Part shown: in pieces, positions 1-11,339 of the stretch
How the letters are laid out: each line of letters opens with the position of its first letter
How positions within the stretch are numbered: the first letter of the stretch is position 1
DNA from: Ceratodon purpureus
Taxonomy: Eukaryota; Streptophyta; Bryopsida; Pseudoditrichales; Ditrichaceae
Assembly (NCBI GenBank): GCA_014871385.1
Contig: CM026426.1
Location: 24,765,437 to 24,829,436, forward strand
Reading direction: 5' to 3'
Length of the DNA: 64,000 nucleotides
Notes under the pieces: generated by a model
The model's input: only the letters and a program-made list of their open reading frames with translations
What the model was told of the DNA's origin: nothing
The model's database searches: none
Made by a program: the position numbers and the translations under genes

Positions 1-43
1 TTATTACATGGGTTGTTTATATGTTGGTATTTTTATGTTCGCA

Positions 44-83
44 CTGACACTGCTGCTATGACGCTGACACTGCTGCTATGACG
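44..83. repeat. two tandem 20-bp units
   Basis: The unit CTGACACTGCTGCTATGACG is repeated twice in tandem (44-63 and 64-83), just upstream of the first ATG of the interrupted RING-like gene. It may be promoter or 5' UTR sequence; no function can be read from it. Confidence 0.8.
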
Positions 84-104
84 TCGACGTCAAAGTAGAA
101 GAAG

Positions 105-793
105 ATGGCGAGACGCGCCAAGCGAAAGGCCACGCGCAGCCCACCACCTAGTTTTTAGACCGCTCCATCGGCGCATCTACCTGATGACTCCTCTTCATCT
201 AGAAGCGACTACAAGGCAGCAAATATCCAATCAGCCACGTTGGAGGAGTTTGACGAGCCGTTCGATCTTGCAGGTATCCTCCTTGACCTGCGTCAGCGAA
301 TGATTGCGGCAGGACCAATGCTCCTTGGTCGTGACGCACGTTACGACCCGACTTTCTTCATCTATAGGGTTGGTCTATGCTCCAAAGGACCGCTAATGAA
401 GCTCGTCCACAACGCATACCCCTTCATCACCGATGTCTTGAGGCCAGGAAACCAACCTAACCGTTACGAGCTGGCCAGATGCACGGATCGTGCCCAACGT
501 GCACAGTTTGGCGCACTACTTCAAAGTGTACGGTAACAAGCCCGACAATGAATACTATTCCTTTCGCTTTTGGAAGGCCTGCTACGTGACTTTCATTTGT
601 CGTCAACTTGTGAACTGGCTCGCAGAAGCAATGTCCCGCATGGCCGTGCGTTACAAGAATAAGAGCCACAATCCCCAGAAGCTTGGACCAATGGCGACAC
701 GCTGTCAAGTTGAAGGCTTGTGCGGAATTATCGTACAACTATCGTGTAGAAGCAACGCATTTGTCAACCTCGCACCTTCCGCATCCAATCCAG
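105..793 (+). pseudogene. 5' part of an interrupted coiled-coil/RING-like gene
   Basis: An ATG at 105 opens a basic N-terminus (MARRAKRKATR) stopped by TAG at 156. The same frame then reads on to about 475 (residues such as FDLAGILLDLRQRM), continues in the next frame to about 680, and in the third frame to a donor CAG|GTAATA at 794. These frame changes suggest two indels plus a nonsense mutation in one old exon. The 3' part lies at 12851-13625, beyond element A. A segment with NWLAEAMSRM resembles the N-terminal segments of the RING-like genes at 11.3 kb and 44.8 kb, which is why I join the halves. The link is an inference from order, strand and weak similarity. Confidence 0.5.
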
Positions 794-1759
794 GTAATAT
801 CCAAAATCTTTGCTCCATTGCTGAACTTGGCTGTGTGGTCCTTCACTTCTGCTTTAATCATTGTTAGTTTTATGGTATTTTTCCAACACTGCTTAACTTT
901 GCGTTAATGCTCTCGTTTTTAGCATCCTAGAATTGAAACAGAAAACCTTCTAGGACACCAAATGGCTATCTGCTATTACAAATTTCTAGCGTCGTGTCAA
1001 TGCTTAAATTTTGATCACTTGGTAAGTTGTTTGAATTTTGAACGATTAAAGAATGCTTGGATTTTGAGATGTCAGACATTGAATTCTGAATAAGTTGTAG
1101 ATACTTGAATCTTGAACACTCTGTCAATCAGCAAAAAAGGTAGAGAATCTTGAAAAAACTTTGTTTTTGCACATACGTTTCTGTTCTTCATAGTACTTAA
1201 ACTCCTTTTTGGGTAAACTATTTTCTTTTAAGATTAAAATATATGCGGTGCAAAACTCAGTTTCCCTTTTATACTTGAATTTAAGATAGCTGATACAGAA
1301 AAGGGGATACAACTACTTTGAAAATTGATATGGTTCATTTGAAAGTGGACGAATGTTCTTGTTTCAAAGGAATTAATGTGTCTGGCTATGTCCTATCCAT
1401 TTAACTGTTGTAAGTTGTATAAGACATTGATATTAAAGTTTACAATAGCTAAACTTCAATATTATTTTGAAGATTGTATTTTCTATTGTGATACACTTTT
1501 ACTTTGAGGATGTGATGTTAACTCAGGTTTCTATATTTTGAAATAAAAATCATCGTTCACAGGGGTCTATCGGAAAAACCAATCAAAGCAGTGTTTGTCT
1601 TTTGGTTGTGACATGTGCAAACATAAATGCATATGTATCAAAATTCTATTGTACATTGAATTCTATTTTTATATTTCATTTTTGATATTTTAATCAACAA
1701 ACTCTTTGCTACCACCGACCAGTTTCTCCTAGTACCTTTTTGTTTTATCAATGCTTGAA
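794..1759 (+). other. left part of the host intron holding element A
   Basis: I see no gene here. The DNA is AT-rich with many TTGAA/TTTTGAAC words (1010-1110). CCTAG words occur at about 905 and 930, although these lie outside the TIRs of element A. After removal of A, the intron between donor 794 and acceptor 12850 would be about 1.1 kb. The last four bases, TGAA (1756-1759), are the left target duplication. Confidence 0.45.
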
Positions 1760-1780
1760 GGGGGGAAGCATCCTAGGATG
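1760..1780 (+). repeat. left TIR of element A
   Basis: GGGGGGAAGCATCCTAGGATG. It includes the CCTAGG palindrome that is scattered through the element and matches the right TIR at 14 of the first 15 positions. Confidence 0.85.
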
Positions 1781-2534
1781 TCTAGGTAGGAACGTCACAC
1801 TGTCATTTCCTCTGAGTTAGAGATTTTTGACCTTGTGATTGGGTTTAGGGAAAATGACTTTTTTTAATTATTGTATTCCAGGAAGTTCCAGCACTCATTG
1901 TTTTTGCATAATATGAAGAGATAATTAGAAATGATTGGTGTTTTGTATTCCTATGAGTTCAGTCTGCTAAAAAATTTAGGAATGTCACAAGGAGAAGTCA
2001 TACAGTCAGGAACTTGTTATAAGTACACGGTGTGTTAGTTTTTGAGATGCATTGATTGGGTTGGGGCGTACAACGTTATGCTACTTGATTTTCTTTTTTA
2101 TTTTGCAATAGGCTAGAAACTAACTTTTAGGGGAATTTTTGAAGTGGCCGCATCCTAGAATTATGAGGGCGCTGGGAATTAGGAAAGGAAATTTGACGCT
2201 GATTTGTATTATTCCAGTTTTGGCACCTAGAATTTTCACTCCTCTAACGGCTTGCATTTGCTGATTGCCTGGGACCTATGTTTTCTAGGACTTAACGACC
2301 TTATAGAATCTGGAAATAGGAAAAGGAAACCGTTGAATTCTAGTAAAGTTGTTCATTCCTAGGACCCTTAGTTCCTTGGCCACTTTAAATCTGTGCCGTT
2401 AGATTGTAATCCAACTGCATGTGACGACACTGCGGTTGGGATACCGTCGTCTCTCTCACCTGGGTTTCCCTCGTCGACACTGTCCGCGGCTGCGAGACCT
2501 CCTGCGCAGTTGAGGTATAGGAAATTTTGTAAGT
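1781..2534. promoter_or_regulatory. left subterminal region of element A, rich in CCTAG words
   Basis: There is no convincing gene. CCTAG or CTAGG words recur here (for example 2153, 2286 and the full palindrome at 2358-2363). It lies between the left TIR and the first inward-facing gene, so it probably holds the promoter. Overlapping open frames near 2368-2584 look like noise. Confidence 0.4.
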
Positions 2535-3060
2535 ATGGGTTCACGAAGAAGTTCTTCAACTGCTTCACAAGCGTTGATCACTGATTTTTTTCAACAAAAA
2601 AGAGTGACAGAACTAGAGGTTGATGAGTGGTTTTTCTATCAGACGTTGATTACTGACTTCTACAGGGAGAGGGAGGAAACAGTAGAAGTTGGTCAATCAG
2701 TTTCAGAGCATAGCTTCACTGATTCAGAGTTCCATAGCCTCCTAGACATAGAGCCGCAAACCCCAATCTCACAATTGAGTTTGAGATACTTAGATTGCAC
2801 TCATGTTTCCGAAACCCCTCAAAATATAGTTGCAAGACCCAACTTCGGTTTTGATTCGGAGGTTCAGTCCCAGATGCGTAAATGCTTGTGGTGAGGTACG
2901 TGCAGAATGTCTCTTCTGGAATGCCTAATGGATTTCTGTCATATTTCATTTAATTTTGTTTTCAAGAATTTCGCAGTCTCTAATCATGACTTCCAATTCG
3001 CAGGTACAAGGTTCGGTACGAAATCATGAAGGAAGTATGCTTGCGGTGTGGTACGTATGA
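2535..3060 (+). CDS. unknown two-exon ORF in element A, possible N-terminal exons of the transposase gene
   Basis: An ATG at 2535 gives about 119 residues, Ser/Thr-rich then acidic, with motifs ITDFF and LITDFY repeated about 25 residues apart. The reading frame runs into a donor at TTGTG|GTGAGG (about 2891). An acceptor TTCGCAG at about 3003 would restore the frame (W-Y-K-V-R-Y) and add two cysteines. A second donor G|GTACGT follows at about 3049. In element B an exon of similar position (56.5-56.7 kb) also precedes the transposase, so these may be its N-terminal exons rather than a separate gene. No domain is recognised. Confidence 0.4.
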
Positions 3061-3372
3061 AGAAGTTCGAAGTAGATTAGAGCTCATAAGCCAGCTAAGT
3101 GATACATAGATAGAGCAGCCTTGTATAATCTGCGTCAGGTTGTCAAAACATTAATGTGGAGTATACTGAGTGGCTGGGGGTAGATACTCCACCGCTCACT
3201 CTCTTTAATAAACTAGCTACTGCATTCCAATCGCTGAAATCATTTCGTAGAGTTGGTCGACTTCCTGTGCAGCCGTTAACTTTGAACAGACATTGTGGTT
3301 GTCATAGTTACGATTAATTTTCCTGCAAGTAGGATCGTTAGTTATTTTTGTTCTTTTCTAACAGTATTTAAG

Positions 3373-5230
3373 ATGGCTCCCCGTAGAGATGATAGACGTC
3401 TTGGAGAAGGTAGCAGAGCCCGATTAGCTATTCAGGAGAACTTAGTTTTGAAAAGGGAGAAAGCGGCTCTCAGACAGAAGAAGTGCCAAGAGAGGAGGAA
3501 GGAGAGATTACAGAGGGTTTGTCAGGATAGTTTAGAGAGTGATGTTAGTGTGGTCAATATCCAAAGGTCCTTTACTCGTGTAGCAGAGGATTTAGCTTTG
3601 AGATGGTTTGATGAGACAAGTAGTAGGGGAATAGAGTATCAACAAGCCTTGCTACCTAAGATTCTCAAGCACAGTATTTGGCGTAGTGTACTCCCTAATT
3701 ACTCTAACATGGAGGTAGCTCACAGTGTAGTGGCAAATATTTCTGAAGGATGGCAGTATGTTAAAGGTGGTCATTTGAAAGACCAACAACGAGCCAGGAA
3801 TGTGATCATTCCCATGCTTCTAAGCTCCAGTGGTATTAGTGCTAGACAGACCAGTTTGTTGACAGGAATTCACAGACGAAACTTGAAGTCTGGTTTGGTA
3901 AGGAGGCTAGCGTTAGAGTCAAAGTCTGATAAAAGCCTGTGGGCTGTTTGTGGACGACAAAGGCAAGTCGATTGTCTACCTCCTCATGTGACGAAGTTGG
4001 TAGAAGACTTCTGGACAGCAAACACCCGAATTAGTCCCAACAGAAAAGACGTCGCAAGAAAACGCATCGGTGTAAAGGAGTGGATTTACCACCCCACACA
4101 TCACCTCACCGAATCTCAGGTCAGTTAATTAAAGTCACTCTGCAATTAACGTCGATACAGTGACTGGTCGATACAGTCTTTGTTATATAGTCTCGGCCGT
4201 GAGCTATAATCCAGGAGTAGTAGTCTCATGGAAAAAAAAAATGTATTGTTCTAGGTTAATTCGCTTAGATAGGATTTCATTTCGTTAATTCCTAGTATTA
4301 TCTCCAGATTTTTCTTCCACATTTCAGTTCTTCGGTTCATTTTGATATTTCCTTGGGATAGTTGATTAATATCATATTTTTCAAGCAATTGAAGTAGAGG
4401 TAATGCTGAAGTACTATCATGTTCAGTGTGCTCATCACGAAACGATGCAGTGAATGCAGCCACTGTTACTTCCTCTTGGACATGATCTATAAGAAACGGA
4501 GAGTAATGTCGATGAATTCTAGGAATGGTCCTGTTTAGGAATTAAAGGAACAGTAACTCAAGGAACAGTAATGCAAGGAACAGTAATGTCTAAATAGAAA
4601 TTGATGTTGTCATGTTTAGGAACGTTAATTCTAGGAAGAGTTATGTATTCCTAAGAATTCAAGTCGTCATGTATTTTTTTATTTTATTTTTATTTTGCCA
4701 CAAAGGAGAAGTCTATTGCAGCAGAACAGTTTATAAGGTCTCACCGAGCGAGACACAGGGCGGGGGTAGTCGTCATTTTTTCCAGTTCCTAGATTCATGC
4801 CATTTTTTTTCCTAACAAATCTTGTGGATTTTGCCTCCTCACCTTTCCTTCTACACGCGATTCAGAGTAGCACATGGTGGCGTCGAAATTGCAGTCCGAT
4901 CTTTTGAGTCACTGAAACCTTGGTTTGTGCGGAGGATGCGGGAGTTCAATAGCTGCTGTTGCAGATACCACGTGCAGATGGCTGAATTGAAGGATGCACT
5001 GAACTTCATGCGCCATGGAACAGTGCACAAAAACTGCTCCTGCCAGTGTGAGGCGTGTCGACCAGAGGGTGGAGAGGGTGTATGTAAAGCATCGAAGGTG
5101 GCTTTTCACTCTGTTACGAGACTCTATGAAGAAGTTTTATGCCCAAAGCCTGAAGAAGAAGAGTTCCATGCACTAAGTTGCATTCGGGGAGATTGCACGC
5201 TGTGTGAAACTTCTCAACTCACTCTTCAAT
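3373..5230 (+). pseudogene. Sola-like transposase gene, truncated before the catalytic core
   Basis: Exon 3373-4119 starts MAPRRDDRRLGEG and is a basic, helical region ending in the motif ISPNRKD and HHLTES before donor CAG|GTCAGT. The second exon (about 4840-5230) carries LKPWFV and a Cys-rich block (CCCRYH ... NCSCQCEAC). Both blocks match element B in order (VSPNRKD; LKPWYV; CCCIYH ... DCSCECDVC). After CTLCETSQ, where B continues into the acidic catalytic motifs HIDFVE and ISDDKKHD, A has nothing comparable, and a different gene starts at 5368. No other segment of A carries those motifs. I read this as a transposase whose DDE core has been lost or replaced. Confidence 0.65.
4548..4595. 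repeat. short tandem repeat, about 15-bp unit x3
   Basis: Three consecutive copies of a unit like AAGGAACAGTAATGC lie between the two transposase exons of element A, among several CTAGGAA words. Confidence 0.7.
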
Positions 5231-5367
5231 GTTTCGTTATTTTCTGTTTGCCTTTAGATCCTCTTAATTAGATTGTAGAAATATAGAAAACTTATGTATG
5301 AATATATTTTTCAGGATCTTAAGTATGAAACTAACTGAAGTACACATTTACTTTTCAGGATCTTTCC

Positions 5368-6235
5368 ATGCCCAGGCCGGTAACTCGTTCAAGACACAAG
5401 GTAAAGCGAGAAGATCTTTCTTCAGCAAAAGACTATTCTGACAACGACAGTCACACGTCCAGTAAGAAGAAACGCAAACGCAAGCAAAGGATTACATACG
5501 AAAGCCCGGTTCAAAGATCTGGGCAGCCTTCTGTTCAGAATTTGGGTTCAACATCTATGCATGTTACAATCTCAGCCCCAGATTCCCCTCCTAAGTGTGT
5601 GACAAAGGACACGGATCAGCTCCCCACTGGGCCTACCAAAAGCAATGATCCGAGGTGAGTTTAGACCGAACTTGGTAATTTGTATTATTTGTTTCCTAAA
5701 TTCCATTGATTTCCAGTTTGTATTGCACTCTAATGTTTAATCTATTGTTTTCCAAAACATAGTTTATGTGCTCATGTCTTTCTTTACAGATTACATTGCC
5801 AATGTTGGGTGTTGTGCAGACCTGGAATTTCACGTGAAGAGACCTTTGAAGCTCCACTACCTCCAAGAATCGTTGCTGCCATCACGGAGTTCCTGAAGGA
5901 GATTCTTACAATGTGTGAAAAGGTTATTCAGGACCTTGAACTTCAAAGATCAGAGCTTCAAGTGAAGCTAAAAACTTTGGGCGATCAAGCATCTTTCGCA
6001 AACTGGACTCAGAGCGAGCTAAAAACTGAACTGGACCTAGCAAAAACGATGATGCAACCCAAGGTGAAGTTCCGTACCTACATTCAGCTCTCAGATGTGC
6101 AGAGAGCAAGGTGACAGTTGCTATGGAGAAGGAGAAGGAAACATCAGACACACTGACCGCTTTGTGTAAAAAACTTGAAGAAAAGCACAAAGCTAACGGG
6201 ATACTAAAAGAACACTTCCAGTTTTCTACAGGATC
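5368..6235 (+). CDS. basic/coiled-coil protein of element A, frame-shifted near its end
   Basis: An ATG at 5368 opens a charged N-terminus with a run of Lys/Arg (SSKKKRKRKQR, a likely nuclear localisation signal). Donor GAG|GTGAGT at about 5655 pairs with acceptor TTTACAG at about 5790 and keeps the frame (R-L-H-C-Q-C-W). The second exon is a long helical heptad region (residues EVI..LELQRSELQVKLK). The frame stops at 6112, but the neighbouring frame continues as coiled coil to about 6235 (EKEKETSDTLTALCKKLEEK), so a one-base indel lies near 6070. It has the coiled-coil character of the RING-like proteins but no RING. Function unknown; a DNA-binding or partner subunit of the transposon is possible. 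Confidence 0.45.
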
Positions 6236-6239
6236 AGGT

Positions 6240-7728
6240 ACGTATATTTAGTACTGTTACTGAGTTCTTTATTGCCGTATGTTGCCTTGTATAAATCTAC
6301 CCATCTATTTACAAATCAGTAGTGATTTTTGACATTCTTTTGGTTTCGCAGTTCTTCCTCAAAGTTGAAGATAAACATCAGTCACCGACATAGACAGATG
6401 GCTGGGCCAAGGATTTCACATATTGTTACAAGTTTGTTTGTCGTGGAGGATGTGAGTCAAATTCCTTTTTGATTTACGGACACAGTGACCCTTTGTTTCT
6501 CCTTACGTTTTTTAAATTCTGAATTCTGAACTTGGCATGACACGAGTATCCATTACATTTTTGTTTTGCTTTTTTAGAACCTTTTGGTGTAGTACATAGG
6601 AAATAATACGCCAATCAGTGACAGCTACTGTGTGATTAACTTTTATCCTAGAAAAAGTAAACAGTATAAAAACATTCCAATTAACAGTTGATGCTTATTA
6701 TGAAAGCATAAATGTTTGGATATCTAATACTCTAGACAGTCATGGAGAATATTCTATTTGCTTTGTATGCGTTTACTTGTTCATTGCAAGTAGAGCTTAC
6801 AATTCTATTCATGTGTAGTAGTATGTGCTGCCCTCATGTCTCAATGTGCTTGTATGGAACGTGAGTTTTTTTTTATAGTTGGGTGTGGGATGATCATAGA
6901 CTTACGGTCCCCAACTGTACTTATGCTGAGTGACTAGGAAAGTAGCATTGGACAGTCATTTCATTGATGAATCTGATTAAACAAATACACATCAGTCTAA
7001 TGTTATTAAAAATTTGTTTATTTGTGAAACCTGTTCTCGTGTTATAGACTTGCAGTCGAAGAATTTAGATCCTTACTTGATTTTGTTTAAATTGTGACAT
7101 TGCAATCTTGTACAATACAAACTCCTTTGCATTTGTATCATGCTCCCTGTTTTTGAAGTTTGATTTTGCTAAATAGATATGCTTTGTGACGAACAAAACA
7201 TAAAGGCTGACTTGTGTAAAGAACCATTTGAAACTAGAAGCACTTCTACCCACGAATTCAGAAAACAATAGCACGGTCGTGGCCGCATACAATACAACAA
7301 AAAGTCAAAGGTTCTAACTTAGCAGGGATCAGAGATGGTTTGCTTCAAAATGGTAAGACTAGTTAGTAATATTGTCATATGAATTAGCAAAAAAAATTGT
7401 GTTGACAATTGTCATTCGCCAGTATATTGTACGATTCGCACAAACAGATATGCAAGAACTTGTATATATTATGAGGACACACCCAAGACACTCTCAGCTG
7501 AGGCTAGGCCTCACTAACCATACATTAATAAGTGTACACTCCAATAAATGGAACTGCCTTTTATTAGAAATGTGCACTGTACATGGCCTATTCATTTACA
7601 AAACATCAAACAAGTCTTTCAAACTTGAATGTTATTTCTAAACCAACTAAACTTGAATAGAAAAGAAACTCTGATTACACCACAAGTAGCTAAAGTCGAG
7701 CAATAAAACTGAAAAAAGGTTCTACTAC
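6240..7728. other. no gene seen (centre of element A)
   Basis: This AT-rich stretch lies between the converging plus- and minus-strand genes. Several open frames exist (7065-7292 minus, 7372-7641 plus), but none has recognisable sequence features or splice signals. A few CTAGGA words are present. Confidence 0.4.
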
Positions 7729-8884
7729 TCACTTTCGATAACTACTCCGTTTGCTTCTACCAGCCCTAGACTCTTTCGTGACCGACTGGGCTTGCTGGTC
7801 CGCCAAAAGTCTCAAAACCTCTTTCTTCTCGGATGTCACCAAAACATCGGTCTTTCCATCCTTTCGCAAATTCCTCTTTGGACAAATACTAGGCTCAGTC
7901 GGGTTATGTTGTTTTGAGATGTTCCTCGCTCGATCCTCCACATTGCTATTCTCTACCTTTTTAGTGAGGGCTGGACAATCACCTTCTCCATTCTCTACGT
8001 ACTCTGGAACTTCCTGAACCACCATCTCCGCTGGACTGACTATAGTAGGTGTTGAGTCAATTTCTAATGTATCGTCAGCCCTTGCGGAACTTTCTAAACC
8101 CAATGCTTCTTCAGTTTCAGAAATTTCTCGAGCGTTACCCTCCACAAACTGTACATTGTCCTCCCCAGGACTGTCACCGCCACAAGTGTCTTAAGTAATA
8201 GGGCCATGTTCACAAACATTTCCTTGACTTGCAACACCAGCAGATAAGCGTCTCGGTTTGTTTAAAACAAATGTTGATGGCGTGCTCAGTAGAGCCTCCT
8301 CGTCATCGAAGGATGATTCATCAGAACTCGACTCCATATCCGGTTCTGTACCTCCAAAGATCTCCATGCTCGCATTACTCTTTAGCCTAGTACCATTAGA
8401 CCTACTGGATGTAGCCTCGATGTCAGGTTCAACACCAAAATTGAAAGCGGAACCCAAGGCCAAAGGTTTCAGCTGACATCTCATTTGCGCATCTTTAGAT
8501 CCCTCCACGGTGGTTGAGCACTCAGGACAGACCAAAATTTCATTTGCACATCTCTTGCAGATTCCATCGTGCCCACAAGGCTGGTTCAAGAACAACTATT
8601 TTTGGTCAGAGGACCACAAATTATTAGTATTTAAACTTCCACCTGAACAACACAATAATACCACAACTAATAATATCGTAAATTGCAAAGTCGATGATAG
8701 TACCTCTAGAGCGAACATGACAGGGTCAACTTGGTGGCAAATGGAGCATGCAACAACGTCTTCAGAATCTTGGGAATTAATTGGCGAAACAAGCGAACTG
8801 TTCTTCTGTCGAACGTCCCTCCAATCTCCATCAGTAGGTTGTTGTAGAGCTGAAGAAGCAGATTGTATATCGCCAGTGTCCTAG
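7729..8884 (-). pseudogene. classical RING-finger gene carried by element A
   Basis: On the minus strand, exon 8884-8704 ends in ACSICHQVDPVMFALE before donor GAG|GTACTA. Exon 8595-7729 begins LFLNQPCGHDGICKRC and continues ...CPEC. Spliced, this gives C-x2-C ... C-G-H-x2-I-C-x2-C-A ... C-P-x-C, a textbook C3HC4 RING like those of ubiquitin E3 ligases. A long acidic, Ser-rich tail follows (SSSDESSFDDEEALL), then basic residues. A single in-frame TAA at 8191-8193 interrupts the tail; the same frame continues to 7729. The RING is upstream of the stop and so could still be made. The 5' end is not clear. This RING is unrelated in detail to the RING-like protein at 9.7 kb and appears to be cargo or a second regulator. 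Element B has a different gene in this slot. Confidence 0.65.
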
Positions 8885-9677
8885 TGGATAGTCAGAATTC
8901 GTTGATTGAACATCTATAAAAATCAGAGTAAAGCAAGGCCCACATCAACCACTGTTAGTAAAAGGAATACGTATTTCCTAGATTTGATTAATTCCTGGAA
9001 TAGGAATCTAATATAAATCACTATAAATGCAGTAAAAGAGTTCCTACTCCAAGTACTTATCCTTTTCGACCAGGAGATTTAACTCCTAGAAAGAAAGAGT
9101 CGTAGGAACGCTACCATTCCGGACATAGGAACCAAAAGTATTGCAGTAGAGACAAGGAAAAATAGGAAACAAAATAGTATTAATCTCCTGTTCCAAAAAA
9201 ACTTTCCAAGCACAAAGGAAAAATAGCAGAGAAGGAAATTATGCTCCTGTGAATACTATAGTACCCTGGGAGACACTCCTTCCCCGAAAGGAAGTGATCC
9301 CGAAAAAACTCATTTACAAAGGAAAGTCTGTGAAACATGAAATACGAAAGGAAGTAATGGGAACAAGAGCATGGAATGATGCATTTGCTAGTATCACAGT
9401 TTCCAGGAAAGGAAGGACAAGAACATCACCTAGTACTTCTGAAAGTAATCTAGGAACTTAGAAAGAAAGGAACGTCTAAAGTATGTAACAAATTTCAGAG
9501 TGTGTTCATGAGGTTACCGATACTACTGGACAAGCGCCTTGTTATTATCCTTGGAAATACATCGTGATGCAAGTACTTAAGGAATTCAAGGAATATGGCA
9601 TAGGAATCACTAGATATTCCATTCCTTACTGTCCATATAGGACGTGTCCGTTCTAAACATCCCATGCCTTGGTACAG
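8885..9677. other. spacer rich in CCTAG/GGAAT words
   Basis: I see no supported gene. Words of the type TTCCTAG, CTAGGAA and GGAATAGGAA are dense (for example about 8978, 9082 and 9450). The plus-strand ORF at 9249-9461 has no features and is probably chance. Confidence 0.45.
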
Positions 9678-11339
9678 TCAAAGAATTAACAGTAACGAAT
9701 GATTGGGGAATAAAAAAGAAAACTTCAGGAAAATATTTTGATGCAAAGGAGGCCCTTGGTTGCAGTAGAGGAGTCTTACCAGACATTGTAGCAACGTTTG
9801 GCTTCCAACTGCTGCATCGGTAGAAGAAGGGGGAGCCTTCTCAGGTTCTAGAAAGCCAAACGATAGTTGCCACTGCGAATCAAATTCCTCGTTGCAAAAC
9901 TTAGCTATACATGTTCTAGACTTCGAACAAAGGGAACTAATGCAGAAAGGATGGTAGCAGTGTCCACAAGAGGCAACAATGATGTCATTGCAGTGAAAAT
10001 GCTTGCCACAAGCAGGACAATTTTCAACGTACACTATGTTGGTTTTGTCATGATCTTTGAGCCTCTCTATTGGTGTCGGCCTGAAACTATCCAGAATACC
10101 TGCCTTGAGCCTAGTATGATACTCAGATATAGAGACTAGAAACTTCTTCGTACAAAGCTGGCTCTCAAGTAAAGAATCATATCGCTTTTGAAAAACTTGC
10201 ATTCCCTTGTTACACCTCTCATAGTCTGCTACAGTAGCTTCTAATATAAAACGTATTTGTCTACTATTCCTTTCCTCACAGAGAAGTTGTTGCTGCAAAT
10301 CTGCGACTCTAGTTTGCAAATCCTCCTCACTTTCCTCTAAACCAGAAACAGATGATAAGTCTAAACCTTCACTCCCTAAGCAATTTTTCCATTGGTCGAC
10401 ATACTTAAAAGACTCCTCAAATGCCAACTTGACTTGCTGAACCTCGGCCAATGCATCGTCAGACAGACTTTGCCTATCATCCCGCATTAATTTTGCGCGC
10501 CTAAGCTCTAACTCCTTATCGTCCCTCTCTCGTTCTAAAACCTTCAACGTTTCTTTCCTTGACAAGTAGTAATTTTGTTTGTCTACTAACAAGTGGTGTA
10601 CCCTTGTAATAAACTTCTCCACTGCATCAGTGATGGCGGTTTGCTCCGAAGCAGTGAGTACACCGCTACGAGAAACTCTGACACGACGTCTACTAGAAGA
10701 CGCAGACTCCATTCTCCCCTTCAAACCTAGAGGACGAGCAACACGGGATGGCAATGGAACCGATGGACAGGGAGAAACACGAATAAATGGAGGTTCTCTA
10801 AAGCCCGAATGGCTTCCTAGTCCAACATCAGTAGTCAAGGCGGAGTTGGGCTCGGAATTTACAGGAAGTGTTCCTAATCCATTTCCTGGGACTCCTACAC
10901 TCGAGACTTGAGAGACCTCAGTGAAATCCGGACCAAGTCTACCGTTCACTCTCTTCTGGGGAACATCAAGTTGTTGGGACCTAGCCTTTCTTGTTAATAT
11001 CAAATTCCGTTGCTTGGAACTTGCAGCAACGGCGTAGGCTACCCAGTTAACTTTGATCTTCATTGACTCAGCAATGACACCCCTTGCAAATTCTAGAGAG
11101 ATGGTGTGATTCATAGAGCGAATGTCCTTTCGAAACACTCGGCGGTAAAGGTCCCCAAACCACCACTGGGAGTCGATAGTCACACAAGGAGGTAAGATCT
11201 TCCACCCATTTTTATCGAACCGTGTGCCAAGGAACTGTGTGATTTCCTCTATCATTACAACATTATCCAATGTCTTCACGATAAGTCCATCCCCACGGAG
11301 ACCCTGCCGTTTAGTGAAGTACTCTAGGTCGTAAACAAC
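9678..11339 (-). CDS. coiled-coil/RING-like protein of element A
   Basis: The exon starts at acceptor TTGTAG|GTTGTT (first base 11339) and is open for about 550 codons to TAA at 9678. The N-terminal part contains WWFGDLYRRVFRKD and SLEFARGVIAES, matching the element B protein (KQFAVGVVLEYQ). Next come a Pro/Ser-rich linker with RRRVRVSR, then about 200 residues of coiled coil. Last is a RING-H2-like module C-x2-C-x11-C-G-H-x2-H-x2-C-x8-C-x4-C with the tail W-Q-L-S-F-G-F. 5' exons between 11.34 and 12.67 kb were not identified. The gene is read inward from the right TIR. It is one of the two least-damaged copies of the family in the window. The RING predicts ubiquitin or SUMO ligase activity or zinc-mediated dimerisation; this is inferred. 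Confidence 0.7.
   Translation of the reverse strand, partial: VVYDLEYFTKRQGLRGDGLIVKTLDNVVMIEEITQFLGTRFDKNGWKILPPCVTIDSQWWFGDLYRRVFRKDIRSMNHTISLEFARGVIAESMKIKVNWVAYAVAASSKQRNLILTRKARSQQLDVPQKRVNGRLGPDFTEVSQVSSVGVPGNGLGTLPVNSEPNSALTTDVGLGSHSGFREPPFIRVSPCPSVPLPSRVARPLGLKGRMESASSSRRRVRVSRSGVLTASEQTAITDAVEKFITRVHHLLVDKQNYYLSRKETLKVLERERDDKELELRRAKLMRDDRQSLSDDALAEVQQVKLAFEESFKYVDQWKNCLGSEGLDLSSVSGLEESEEDLQTRVADLQQQLLCEERNSRQIRFILEATVADYERCNKGMQVFQKRYDSLLESQLCTKKFLVSISEYHTRLKAGILDSFRPTPIERLKDHDKTNIVYVENCPACGKHFHCNDIIVASCGHCYHPFCISSLCSKSRTCIAKFCNEEFDSQWQLSFGFLEPEKAPPSSTDAAVGSQTLLQCLVRLLYCNQGPPLHQNIFLKFSFLFPNHSLLLIL

Noticed and set aside
905-940. CCTAG words at 905-940 as the true left end of element A
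   Set aside because: The sequence AGCATCCTAG resembles the TIR, but it lacks the GGGGG start and a matching duplication; 1760 with TGAA on both sides is far better supported.
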